Below are positions 1 to 7,600 of a stretch of DNA of 17,687 nt, in pieces. The position numbers and the translations under genes are program-made. Source of the DNA: Anaerolineales bacterium (GTDB lineage: Bacteria > Chloroflexota > Anaerolineae > Anaerolineales > DRMV01); NCBI GenBank assembly GCA_015484985.1, contig WFUL01000199.1, positions 1-17,687 of the forward strand, in the 5' to 3' direction. The notes beneath the pieces are model-generated. The model did not search any database and was not told the DNA's origin. It saw only the letters and a list, made by a program, of their open reading frames with translations. Position 1 is the first letter of the stretch. Every line of letters begins with the position of its first letter.

Positions 1-109
1 CGGGCGATGTGGACGGGGCTTGTGTGGATGGTGCTGAAGAGCGGTTACATCCCATCAGGGCCAACAATGAGATGGCCAACACCCACCAAAAGACGGCCTT
101 TCGCGACAT
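1..109 (-). CDS. Lipoprotein, N-terminal fragment (runs off left edge)
   Basis: Reading leftwards from an ATG at 109-107, 36 codons are open to the window edge. The peptide starts MSRKAVFWWVLAISLLALMG followed by CNRSSAPSTQ. This is a textbook type II signal peptide: basic n-region (R3, K4), hydrophobic core (residues 5-18), lipobox L-M-G-C with the lipidated Cys at 21, then a Ser/Thr/Pro/Ala-rich flexible linker. A perfect GGAGG Shine-Dalgarno lies 6 nt upstream (plus-strand cctcc, 116-120), which fixes the start. The mature protein would be anchored to the outer face of the cytoplasmic membrane. Such N-termini are common on ABC-transporter solute-binding proteins, but the functional domain is outside the window, so no function is assigned. 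It is divergent from mutS. Confidence 0.85.
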   Translation of the reverse strand, partial: MSRKAVFWWVLAISLLALMGCNRSSAPSTQAPSTSP

Positions 110-482
110 GATTTGCCTCCTGCTACTCTTCTCGAACACGCACAGACGGAAACACGTGGGACTCGGAGGAGAATGACGGAAGGAAGGGGGTGGGGGGTCA
201 GAAGTCCGCGAAGGGTTTCAACCCATCCATCCGGCTTCCTCCGATGCCGGGGGCAAATCCGGCAGCCGCATGAGACGAAGGGTCGGTTTCCTTCACATCT
301 CAGGCAAATCCACCTCCTCGGGCATCAGCACATGTTTCCCGAAAGGCCTTCATACTGAGCAAGGCTTTTGCGGTCGGAATCGTGGCATGTGCCTTTGCAG
401 TGATGTTGCGCCCAATTTCTCCGATAAGGCCGCATACCTCACGATACCAGGCTGCAGTATGCAAACTGACTGGTCGGTCAAC

Positions 483-491
483 ATTGTAGCA
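483..491 (-). promoter_or_regulatory. Extended -10 promoter candidate (minus strand)
   Basis: The minus strand reads TGCTACAAT, an extended -10 box (TGn + TACAAT) identical to the one in front of the SARP gene at 4639-4647. If used, it would give the lipoprotein gene a leader of roughly 370 nt. I see no clear -35 box. This is inference from motif match only. Confidence 0.35.
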
Positions 492-557
492 TCACGAGCG
501 AAGGAAATCAAGAAAAATCTTCTGATGCGGACGCGGTGTTTCCCCGCCTTCCCGGTT

Positions 558-569
558 TTGCGCTACAAT
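558..569 (+). promoter_or_regulatory. Candidate mutS promoter (-10 TACAAT)
   Basis: TTGCGCTACAAT ends in a good -10 hexamer, 48 bp before the mutS ATG, implying a leader of about 40 nt. The same TTGCG-N-TACAnT arrangement occurs before the NAD operon (12291-12302). No convincing -35 box is seen. Confidence 0.5.
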
Positions 570-617
570 GGTCTCGCACGTTATGGAGAAGCGACAACGC
601 ATTTCAAAGGATGGTCC

Positions 618-3362
618 ATGCCCCGCGCGAAATCCGACGGCCTCACGCCCATCCGCCGGCAGTACCTGGAGCTCAAGCGCCAGGTGCCCGACGCCATTCT
701 CTTCTTCCGCCTGGGGGATTTCTACGAGACCTTTGACGAAGACGCGGAACGGGTGAGCCGGGAACTGGACATCGTGCTCACCTCCCGCAACGTGGCCAAG
801 AACGTGCGGGTGCCCATGGCCGGCATCCCTTACCACGCGTTGGAAAGTTACCTGGGCCGGCTCATCGAAAAGGGGTACAAGGTGGCCATCGCGGAGCAAA
901 TCGGCGAGCCTACGGGCCGGGGACCCATGCAGCGTAAAATCGTGCGCATCGTTACCCCCGGCACTGTGGTGGAGCCCGAACTCCTCCCCGCGGACGCGAA
1001 CAACTACCTGGTCGCGGTGGTGACCGAAGGGCGCAGGGCGGGCATGGCCTACGCGGACATTTCCACCGGCGAATTCGCGGCCACGGAACTGGAAGGCCCG
1101 GACATTGACGCCCTGGTGCGGGCCGAACTCCTGCGCCTGAAGCCCGCGGAGGTGCTGCACCCCGAAGGCCAGACCCTGCCCGAAGGCGTGCCGGGTCACC
1201 CTTCCCCCTGGCCCGAATGGCGTTTTGAGCCGGGCCGCGCCGCGCAGGCCCTCAAGGACCACTTCCGGGTGGCCCGGCTGGAGGGCTTCGGCCTGGGCGG
1301 AAAGCCCCTGGCCGTGCGGGCCGCGGGGGCCATCCTCCAATACTTGCAGGAAACCCGGCCCGAGGCCGTGCAGCTTTTGACTTCATTGCGCACCTACAGC
1401 CTCCAGGATTGCATGGTGCTGGACGCCACCACCCGCCGCGCACTGGAACTCACCGAAACCATCCGGGACGGCAGCGTGCGGGGGTCCTTACTTTGGGTGC
1501 TGGACCGCACCGTCACGCCCATGGGCAAGCGGCTGCTCCGGCAGTGGATTCACCGACCCCTGGTGGACGCGGAACGCATCCGCCTCCGGCTGGACGGGGT
1601 GGACTTCTTCGTGCAAAACCCCATGCTCCGGGCCCGGGTGCGCGAACGCCTCAAACCCCTCGCGGACCTGGAACGCCTGACCAACCGGGTCGTTGCAGGC
1701 ACGGCCCAGCCCCGGGATTTGGTCTCCCTCCGGGCCACGTTGCGGCAGATTCCGACGTTGGTGGCGTTGTTTGAGGGCAGTGCGCAGTCCGCAGTGCGCC
1801 GTCCGCAGGCCGCAGTAAGTGGGCAGCGGTCGACGGACGGAGGCGGGCAAACAACGGACAGCGCACCGCGCACCGCGCACAGCGCACTGCCAACCAACGA
1901 CCAACGGCGAACGGCCATCGGCCATCGGCCAGCGGCCCTCGCCCCCCTCCTCCACCGTCTGGACCCCGTACCCGAGGCCCTGGACCTGCTGGCGCGGGCC
2001 ATCGCGGAAGAGCCGCCGGCCACCACCCAACACACCGGCATCATTCGCCGGGGCTTTTCCCCCGAGCTGGACCGCATCTACGAGGAATCCGAGCACGCGC
2101 GGCGGTGGATTGCCTCCCTGGAGGAGCGGGAACGCCGACGCACGGGCATCAAGAACCTCAAGGTGGGCTACAACAAGGTTTTCGGGTACTACATTGAGGT
2201 CACCAAGGCCAATCTGCACCTGGTGCCCAGGGATTACATCCGCAAGCAGACCCTGGTCAACGCGGAGCGCTTCATCACGCCGGAGATGAAGGAATACGAG
2301 GCCCTGGTGCTCCACGCGGAGGAGCGCATCAAAGACCTGGAGGCCCGGCTGTACAAGGAGGTGCTGGACCGGCTCGCGGGCTACCGGGAGCGCCTTTTGG
2401 GCACCGCACGCGCCCTGGCCGTGCTGGACGTGCTCGCCGGTCTGGCCGAGGTCGCGGAGGAAAACGACTACGTGCGCCCCGAAATCGTGGAGGACGACCG
2501 GGTGCTGGAGATTCGCGAAGGCCGGCACCCTGTGGTGGAGAAGATGCTGGATACGCCCTTTATCCCCAACGACACCGTATTTGAGGAGGACGAACGAATT
2601 CGCATCATAACCGGCCCGAATATGTCGGGAAAATCAACTTATATCAGACAAACAGCGCTCATCGTGCTCATGGCCCAGATGGGCAGTTTCGTGCCTGCGC
2701 GCGAGGCCCGCATCGGCCTGGTGGACCGCATCTTCACCCGCATCGGCGCGCAGGATGAAATCCACATGGGCCAGTCCACCTTCATGGTGGAAATGGTGGA
2801 GACCGCGCACATCCTCCACCACGCGACCCCGCGCAGCCTGGTCATTCTGGACGAAATCGGCCGCGGCACCAGCACCTACGACGGCATGGCCATTGCCTGG
2901 GCCGTGGTGGAATACCTGCACAACCACCCCAACCTGCGCTGTCGCACCCTTTTCGCCACCCACTACCACGAACTCACCCGCCTCGCGGACCTGCTCCCCG
3001 GGGTGCGCAACTACCATGTGAGCGTGACGGAGCACGAGGGCCAGGTGGTGTTCCTTTACAAAGTGTTGCCCGGGGGCGCGGACCGGTCCTACGGCATCCA
3101 CGTGGCCCAGCTGGCGGGGCTGCCCCGGTCGGTCATCGCCCGGGCCCAGGAGATTCTGGAGCATCTCGAACGAGAAGGCGGGCAACCGGAATCACGAGGT
3201 CCAGCCTTCCAGACACCCGTCCAACTGGCCCTTTTCCCCGAAACCCATCCCTTGTTGGAAGAACTCCAGCGTCTGGACCCCGACAACATGACCCCTCTGG
3301 AGGCCCTGACGTTGCTCTACAAGTGGCGCAGGCAGTACGGTGCTTCACAAGACGAAAAGTAG
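618..3362 (+). CDS. mutS: DNA mismatch repair protein MutS
   Basis: A 914-aa MutS1-type protein that recognises mismatches and small loops as a dimer and signals through ATP to MutL. The mismatch-reading motif is G-D-F-Y-E at 33-37 (F35 and E37, equivalent to E. coli F36/E38). The connector, lever and clamp regions follow, then the ATPase with Walker A GPNMSGKST at 666-674, Walker B LVILDEIGRGTS (D745/E746) and the helix-turn-helix tail. The ATG at 618 is chosen because AAAGGA lies 6 nt upstream and family homology begins there; the frame is open to 270 without homology. Oddities: residues about 388-440 are encoded by 23 degenerate heptamers (1777-1937) inserted between lever helices that are adjacent in E. 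coli MutS, and the Walker A codons are unusually AT-rich. No mutL lies in the window. Confidence 0.97.
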   Translation: MPRAKSDGLTPIRRQYLELKRQVPDAILFFRLGDFYETFDEDAERVSRELDIVLTSRNVAKNVRVPMAGIPYHALESYLGRLIEKGYKVAIAEQIGEPTGRGPMQRKIVRIVTPGTVVEPELLPADANNYLVAVVTEGRRAGMAYADISTGEFAATELEGPDIDALVRAELLRLKPAEVLHPEGQTLPEGVPGHPSPWPEWRFEPGRAAQALKDHFRVARLEGFGLGGKPLAVRAAGAILQYLQETRPEAVQLLTSLRTYSLQDCMVLDATTRRALELTETIRDGSVRGSLLWVLDRTVTPMGKRLLRQWIHRPLVDAERIRLRLDGVDFFVQNPMLRARVRERLKPLADLERLTNRVVAGTAQPRDLVSLRATLRQIPTLVALFEGSAQSAVRRPQAAVSGQRSTDGGGQTTDSAPRTAHSALPTNDQRRTAIGHRPAALAPLLHRLDPVPEALDLLARAIAEEPPATTQHTGIIRRGFSPELDRIYEESEHARRWIASLEERERRRTGIKNLKVGYNKVFGYYIEVTKANLHLVPRDYIRKQTLVNAERFITPEMKEYEALVLHAEERIKDLEARLYKEVLDRLAGYRERLLGTARALAVLDVLAGLAEVAEENDYVRPEIVEDDRVLEIREGRHPVVEKMLDTPFIPNDTVFEEDERIRIITGPNMSGKSTYIRQTALIVLMAQMGSFVPAREARIGLVDRIFTRIGAQDEIHMGQSTFMVEMVETAHILHHATPRSLVILDEIGRGTSTYDGMAIAWAVVEYLHNHPNLRCRTLFATHYHELTRLADLLPGVRNYHVSVTEHEGQVVFLYKVLPGGADRSYGIHVAQLAGLPRSVIARAQEILEHLEREGGQPESRGPAFQTPVQLALFPETHPLLEELQRLDPDNMTPLEALTLLYKWRRQYGASQDEK
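1777..1937 (+). repeat. Degenerate heptamer tandem tract (23 x 7 bp) inside mutS
   Basis: The 161 bp divide cleanly into 23 consecutive 7-mers: early units GCAGTGC, GCAGTCC, GCAGTGC, GCCGTCC; middle units GCGCACC (twice), GCGCACA, GCGCACT; late units AACGACC, AACGGCG, AACGGCC, ATCGGCC (twice), AGCGGCC. The purine-start, central C/G and final C pattern drifts gradually along the tract. The encoded peptide is low-complexity (Ala, Arg, Gln, Thr, Ser) and is absent from E. coli MutS at this point. A related tract lies at 14123-14185. Confidence 0.85.
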
Positions 3363-3433
3363 CCCGTTTGCAGGAACCTGAAACATCCCTGCGTTTCTCT
3401 TCGTCCCCCGCTGCCGGACGGAGTGGATTCGCT

Positions 3434-3439
3434 TATACT
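3434..3439 (+). promoter_or_regulatory. Candidate rnz -10 box (TATACT)
   Basis: TATACT lies 58 bp upstream of the RNase Z start, in the 135-bp gap after mutS, where I see no terminator hairpin. A matching -35 box is poor, so RNase Z may be partly read through from mutS. Confidence 0.3.
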
Positions 3440-3497
3440 AAAGCCGGTCATGGCCGTCCTCCTCGAGGGGATGGCACTCTGGAATCGGGAGGCCGGC

Positions 3498-4457
3498 ATG
3501 TTCGTCATCACTTTCCTGGGGACCTCCGCCTCCGCCCCTTCGGTTCGGCGTGGGTTGCCCGCCCATTTGGTGCAATACGGCCCATATCGGTTCCTGGTGG
3601 ATTGCGGCGAAGGGACCCAGCGGCAGATTTTGCGTTCGGGATTGGGCTTCCGACGTCTGCAATGGGTGTTCATTACCCATGGCCATCTGGACCACATTCT
3701 GGGCCTGGGTGGGCTGGTCTCCACCTTCATGCGCTGGGAAAGCGTGCCCTTTCTCGAAATCTATGCCGGGGCGTGGGCCCTGGAGCGGATTGACGATTTG
3801 ATTTTCAAGGTGGTGCTGCGGGATGCCCGGCTTCCCATGCCCATTCGCCTGAAGGAAGTGCGGCCCGGCCTGATTTTCGACGGTGGTGATTTTTGGGTGC
3901 ACGCCTATCCGGTATGGCACAAGGGAACCGAGGCCTTTGCCTATGTGTTCGAGGAAAAGCCCCGTCGCCCGTTTCTGGTGGAAAAGGCCGAAGCCTTGGG
4001 GGTCCCGCCGGGTCCCTGGCGACGGGAACTGGTGGCGGGCAAATCCGTGACCCTGCCCGACGGGCGGGTGGTACATCCGGATGAGGTTCTGGGCCCGCCC
4101 CGGCGAGGGCTGAAGTACGTGCATATTGGGGACATTGGCCGGGTGGACGATGAGGTGATTGCCTGGGCCCAAGGCGCCGATTTACTCATTGTCGAAGCCA
4201 CCTATGGGGAAGAAGAGGCCGCGATGGCCCGGCGCTTCGGCCATCTGACCGCACGGCAGGCAGCCCTTCTGGCTCGCGAGGCCCAGGTGAAATTCGTGGT
4301 GCTGACCCACATCTCCCGGCGCTATTCAGAACGGCAAATCTATGAAGAGGCCGCAGCCGTGTTTCCCAACCTCTGGGTCGCCCGGGATTTCGATCGGGTG
4401 GAGGTCAAACGGGATGGCGTCCATATCCACCGACCTGAGAAACTTCCTCCGTGTTGA
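3498..4457 (+). CDS. rnz: Ribonuclease Z (tRNA 3' endonuclease)
   Basis: A 319-aa metallo-beta-lactamase-fold enzyme that cuts the 3' trailer of tRNA precursors. The N-terminus ITFLGTSASAPS and the LVDCGEGTQRQ segment are typical of the ElaC/RNase Z family. The zinc motif H-G-H-L-D-H is at 61-66. Downstream come the exosite-containing insert, HIGDIGR (metal-ligand Asp), LIVEATYGEEE and LTHISRRYS, which matches the LTHFSSRY-type terminal His motif. Length is normal for the short form. The ATG at 3498 has GGGAGG at 3487-3492, 5 nt upstream; an earlier in-frame start at 3423 lacks family homology. Same strand as mutS, with 135 bp between them. No missing catalytic residue is apparent. Confidence 0.95.
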   Translation: MFVITFLGTSASAPSVRRGLPAHLVQYGPYRFLVDCGEGTQRQILRSGLGFRRLQWVFITHGHLDHILGLGGLVSTFMRWESVPFLEIYAGAWALERIDDLIFKVVLRDARLPMPIRLKEVRPGLIFDGGDFWVHAYPVWHKGTEAFAYVFEEKPRRPFLVEKAEALGVPPGPWRRELVAGKSVTLPDGRVVHPDEVLGPPRRGLKYVHIGDIGRVDDEVIAWAQGADLLIVEATYGEEEAAMARRFGHLTARQAALLAREAQVKFVVLTHISRRYSERQIYEEAAAVFPNLWVARDFDRVEVKRDGVHIHRPEKLPPC

Positions 4458-4529
4458 ACCCATCCTCAAGGGGCGTTTCGTAGCAGGGCTTTTAGGAAAA
4501 ACAAACAATTTTGTTCTCCCTCTGCGGTC

Positions 4530-4562
4530 CTGTGCCCGTTTCGTTCTAAGCGAACGGGACAG
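4530..4562 (+). promoter_or_regulatory. Bulged hairpin / inverted repeat after rnz, possible operator
   Basis: CTGT-g-CCCGTT-t-CG (4530-4543) pairs with CGAACGGGACAG (4551-4562), giving 12 bp with two single-base bulges. It also contains the exact inverted repeat CGTTC-N5-GAACG (4542-4556). No T-run follows, so a Rho-independent terminator is unlikely. A second shorter CGTT-AGG-AACG repeat lies at 4599-4609, 55 bp away centre to centre. Both sit upstream of the SARP promoter. Confidence 0.4.
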
Positions 4563-4598
4563 CCTCAAAGACTTCCCCCTGGGGGGCCTTCCTCCTTT

Positions 4599-4609
4599 CG
4601 TTAGGAACG
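4599..4609 (+). promoter_or_regulatory. Second CGTT/AACG inverted repeat upstream of SARP gene
   Basis: CGTT-AGG-AACG is an exact inverted repeat centred about 50 bp upstream of the expected transcription start (-10 box at 4642). It shares the half-site GAACG with the repeat at 4542-4556. It could be an activator or autoregulator site; function is inferred from position only. Confidence 0.35.
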
Positions 4610-4638
4610 TGAGTTCATGGTCTCTTAATCGATGGAGA

Positions 4639-4647
4639 TGCTACAAT
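4639..4647 (+). promoter_or_regulatory. Extended -10 promoter of SARP gene
   Basis: TGCTACAAT is an extended -10 box (TGn + TACAAT) ending 38 bp before the ATG at 4686, implying a leader of about 30 nt. No -35 hexamer at 16-18 bp spacing is evident, as expected for an extended -10 or activator-dependent promoter. Confidence 0.55.
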
Positions 4648-4685
4648 GAAACCATCAAGCAATTCTTCTTTATTGGGTGAAGGTC

Positions 4686-7600
4686 ATGGATGGACTGGAT
4701 GGGTCATCGGCAGAGATTCGAGTGTTTTTGCTGGGCTATCCCATGGTACGTTGTGGAAACGAGGAAGTTCCTTTAGATTCGGCGAAGATACGCGGGTTGC
4801 TGGCCTATCTTCTAATGCATCCGGGCGAGGTCCTGGCTCGAGAGGACCTCGCCTTTCTGTTTTGGCCGTTACAGGATGCCTTCCATGCGCGACAGAACTT
4901 ACGCCAGGCTCTCTATCGGTTGCGGCGGGCCTTGGGCCCCGTAACCGGGTGGTGGGTAACTCCGGAAACTGTGGAATGGGAACCTCGTGGGCAGATATGG
5001 GTGGATGTTTGGGCGTTTTCCGCCTGGGCCCAGCAGGTGGAGAAACATGCCCATCGTAAGTATGGAGCCTGCCCGTGTTGTCACCGCCGTTATGAGCAGA
5101 TTCTGGCCCTTTACCGCGGGGAGTTCTTACACGGCCTTCAATTACCCGATGCACACACCTTTGCCTCCTGGGTGATGGAACAGCGGGCCTTCTTCCGTCA
5201 GTGGGCCCTGCGCAGTGTCCACGAAGTCGTCCGCTACCATTACCTCCTTGGAGAGTATGACAAGGCCGAGGCATGGTGTCGAACCTGGTTGCGTTGGGAC
5301 CGCTGGAGTGAAGAAGCGTACGGCTATCTGATTCGCTCCCTGGCTCTCCAAGACCGACGAGGGGAGGCGCTGCAAGCCTATCGGGCGTATGAAGCCATGA
5401 TGCGCGAGGAATTGAAAGCGGAGCCCTCGGAGGATGCACGACAACTCTCCTACGACCTCCAACAAGGTTTACTGACCCCCACAACGCCTTGGAAGAGCGA
5501 GTCCCTGCCTCGGTCCTCGTTTCCTATGTTTGGACGTGATAAGGAAGTGGAAGAGGCCCTGTATCGCTTGGCCGAACCCAGAACTCGCCTTGTGGTGTTG
5601 ACCGGCCCAGGAGGGATTGGGAAGACCCGATTGGCTCAGGAGGTGGCTCGACGGGCTCGCAGTCTGTTTCCCGACGGTGTGTATTGGGTGCGTATGGAGG
5701 GGGTTCGAGATGCGCAATCTCTACTCCAGACCCTTCAGACCCAACTAACCCCGTACTTGGATGTGGGCCTTACGCTGGAAGACGCCATTCAGCGCTGGAG
5801 TACCCGCCGGATGTTGTTCGTATTGGACAATGTGGAGGCCACTTCGGAGGTGGTGGCCAAGTGGATTCAGGACCTTTTGCATTGGACGGATGAGGTGGTG
5901 TTGTTGGTAACCTCTCGCGAGCCCCTGAACCTGGTCCTGGAACAGGTGATACCTCTGGAAGGCCTGGATTATCCCAGGTTGGAGGATGAACCGCTAACCC
6001 CGGAGATGGCCTTGCGCTTTCCCGCTGTCGCGATGTTGGAGGACCGCATTCGCCGCTCGGCCCCGCGTTTCGAGTTGGATGCTCAAAGCCTGCCCGCCGT
6101 TTTGGAAATCATCCGGTTCACTCGAGGATTACCGCTGGCGTTGGAATTGGCCGCGGGCCGGGCCGCGCTGGTCTCTTGCCAAGAAGTGGCCCGGTGTTTG
6201 GAAGAAGCCGTGTTGGATTTGCGCACGCTTTACCGGGATCAGCCCCCTTCGCATACGTCTCTTCGGGTTTTGCTGGAAGGCGTATGGCAGGCGCTGGAAC
6301 CGGAAGAGCGCACCTGGCTCAAGAGTGTGGCCTTGTTCGATGGCCCTTTTGATGTTGAAATGGCCCGAGTTATCGCCCGGGTACCCTTCTATGCCATGGA
6401 ACGACTGACCCACCGGAATTTTCTATCCGTGCTCACGCTTGAAGGCGGAGAGCTCCGGTGGGAAGTGCATCCCGTGATGCGCGCCTTTCTGCGAGAGCAC
6501 AGTCGTGCCCAAGCCGACTTTCAGCGTGCTTGGCATCACCGGGCCCGGCACTGGATTTTGCATTTGCTTCCCCATTTGGATGTCAACCTCTCGCAAGACC
6601 TGCTTCGTTTGGCAGCGGTACGCTCCGTTTTCCATCAACTCCTGGAAGAGCTCATCCACCACCCCGCGCTGGACGAAGTATTCCCCCTGATTTCGGGTAT
6701 TGCGGCTTGGTATCGGCATCACGGATGGCTGAAGCAGGGCTATGCGTATTTCTCCCGTTGGCTGAACGAATTAACCGGGCGCCCGCCGTCGCCCGCCCGA
6801 CGACGTCTGGAAGGCCTGCTCCACCGTCAGCGCGGGTTGTTCGCCTACCTGATGGGTCTGGCCGAAAAGGCTTTGCAGGATTTGCAGGCCGCGCTGGACC
6901 GTCTGGAAGCCTTTCCAGACCTACAGGGTGAACGCGGACGTGCCCTCCAGGCCCTGGCCAGCGTGTTCGATTTACAGGGCGATTTGCAACGGGCCGAAGA
7001 CGTGGAATACCAGGCTTTGTATCTGTTTCACGACCAGATGAAACGGGCGGAGGCTTCCGGAGAGGATGCGGATGTCTATTGGGTGGACATTGCCAACTCG
7101 ATGAACAACCTGGGGGTTCTGGCTTTTCACCGAGGTGATTGGGCATCCGCCACCCAAAGGTATCAGGAAGCCGTCCACCTGTATCGCCAACAGGGTGCCC
7201 TGCCGTTTCTGGCCAACACCTTAGGGAATTTGAGCATGGCGCTGCTCGTGCAAGGACGATGGCAAGAAGCTCGAGCCGCGGCCGAGGAGGCGTTGCAAGT
7301 TTCTTGCGAAATTCAGGCCCACCGTCCGGTTTGCGTTGCGCTGGTTAACTTGGGTTTCATCGCCTTGGAGCAGGGACAATGGGGGACGGCGCACCTCTAC
7401 TTCCGGCGGGCCCTGTACCGTATTCAGCAGGCCCATCTCCCAGAACTCGGTGTTGAGGCCCTGATCGGTTTAGGCAAAGTGCTCCATGCTTTGGGGCGTC
7501 ATGAAGATGCACGAAAAACCTTTCGTCAGGCCCTTGAGCAGGCCGAACGCTTCCACCTGTGCTATCCTGCTGCCCAGGCCCTGGTTGCCTTTGTGGAAAC

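Larger units (their letters stand above)
110..617. other. Divergent intergenic region, lipoprotein gene / mutS
   Basis: About 500 bp with no convincing protein gene. The plus strand is open in the mutS frame back to 270, but that stretch has no ribosome-binding site or MutS homology. It holds a mutS promoter candidate (564-569), a minus-strand extended -10 candidate (483-491), small inverted repeats (TGCCGG 245-250 / CCGGCA 259-264; GCATAC 432-437 / GTATGC 457-462) and a minus-strand open frame of about 54 codons (300-464) that may be a remnant. I recognise no tRNA or riboswitch. Confidence 0.55.

Noticed and set aside
468..475. GACTGGTC, a possible third copy of the dispersed repeat upstream of mutS
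   Set aside because: Only 8 bp match and similarity stops immediately afterwards; expected by chance.
300..482. Riboswitch (TPP, cobalamin or SAM) in the lipoprotein leader
   Set aside because: Isolated look-alikes such as CTGAGA occur, but the rest of each conserved core is missing.
270..617. N-terminal extension of MutS by 116 residues
   Set aside because: No MutS homology and no ribosome-binding site; a promoter candidate lies inside it, and a good site (AAAGGA) precedes the ATG at 618.
1488..2528. Long minus-strand open frame opposite mutS (346 codons)
   Set aside because: Composition mirrors the GC-rich coding strand; mutS on the plus strand is unambiguous and the antisense product resembles no family.
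3438..4172. Minus-strand open frame opposite RNase Z
   Set aside because: Antisense shadow of a gene with complete catalytic motifs; no independent start signal.
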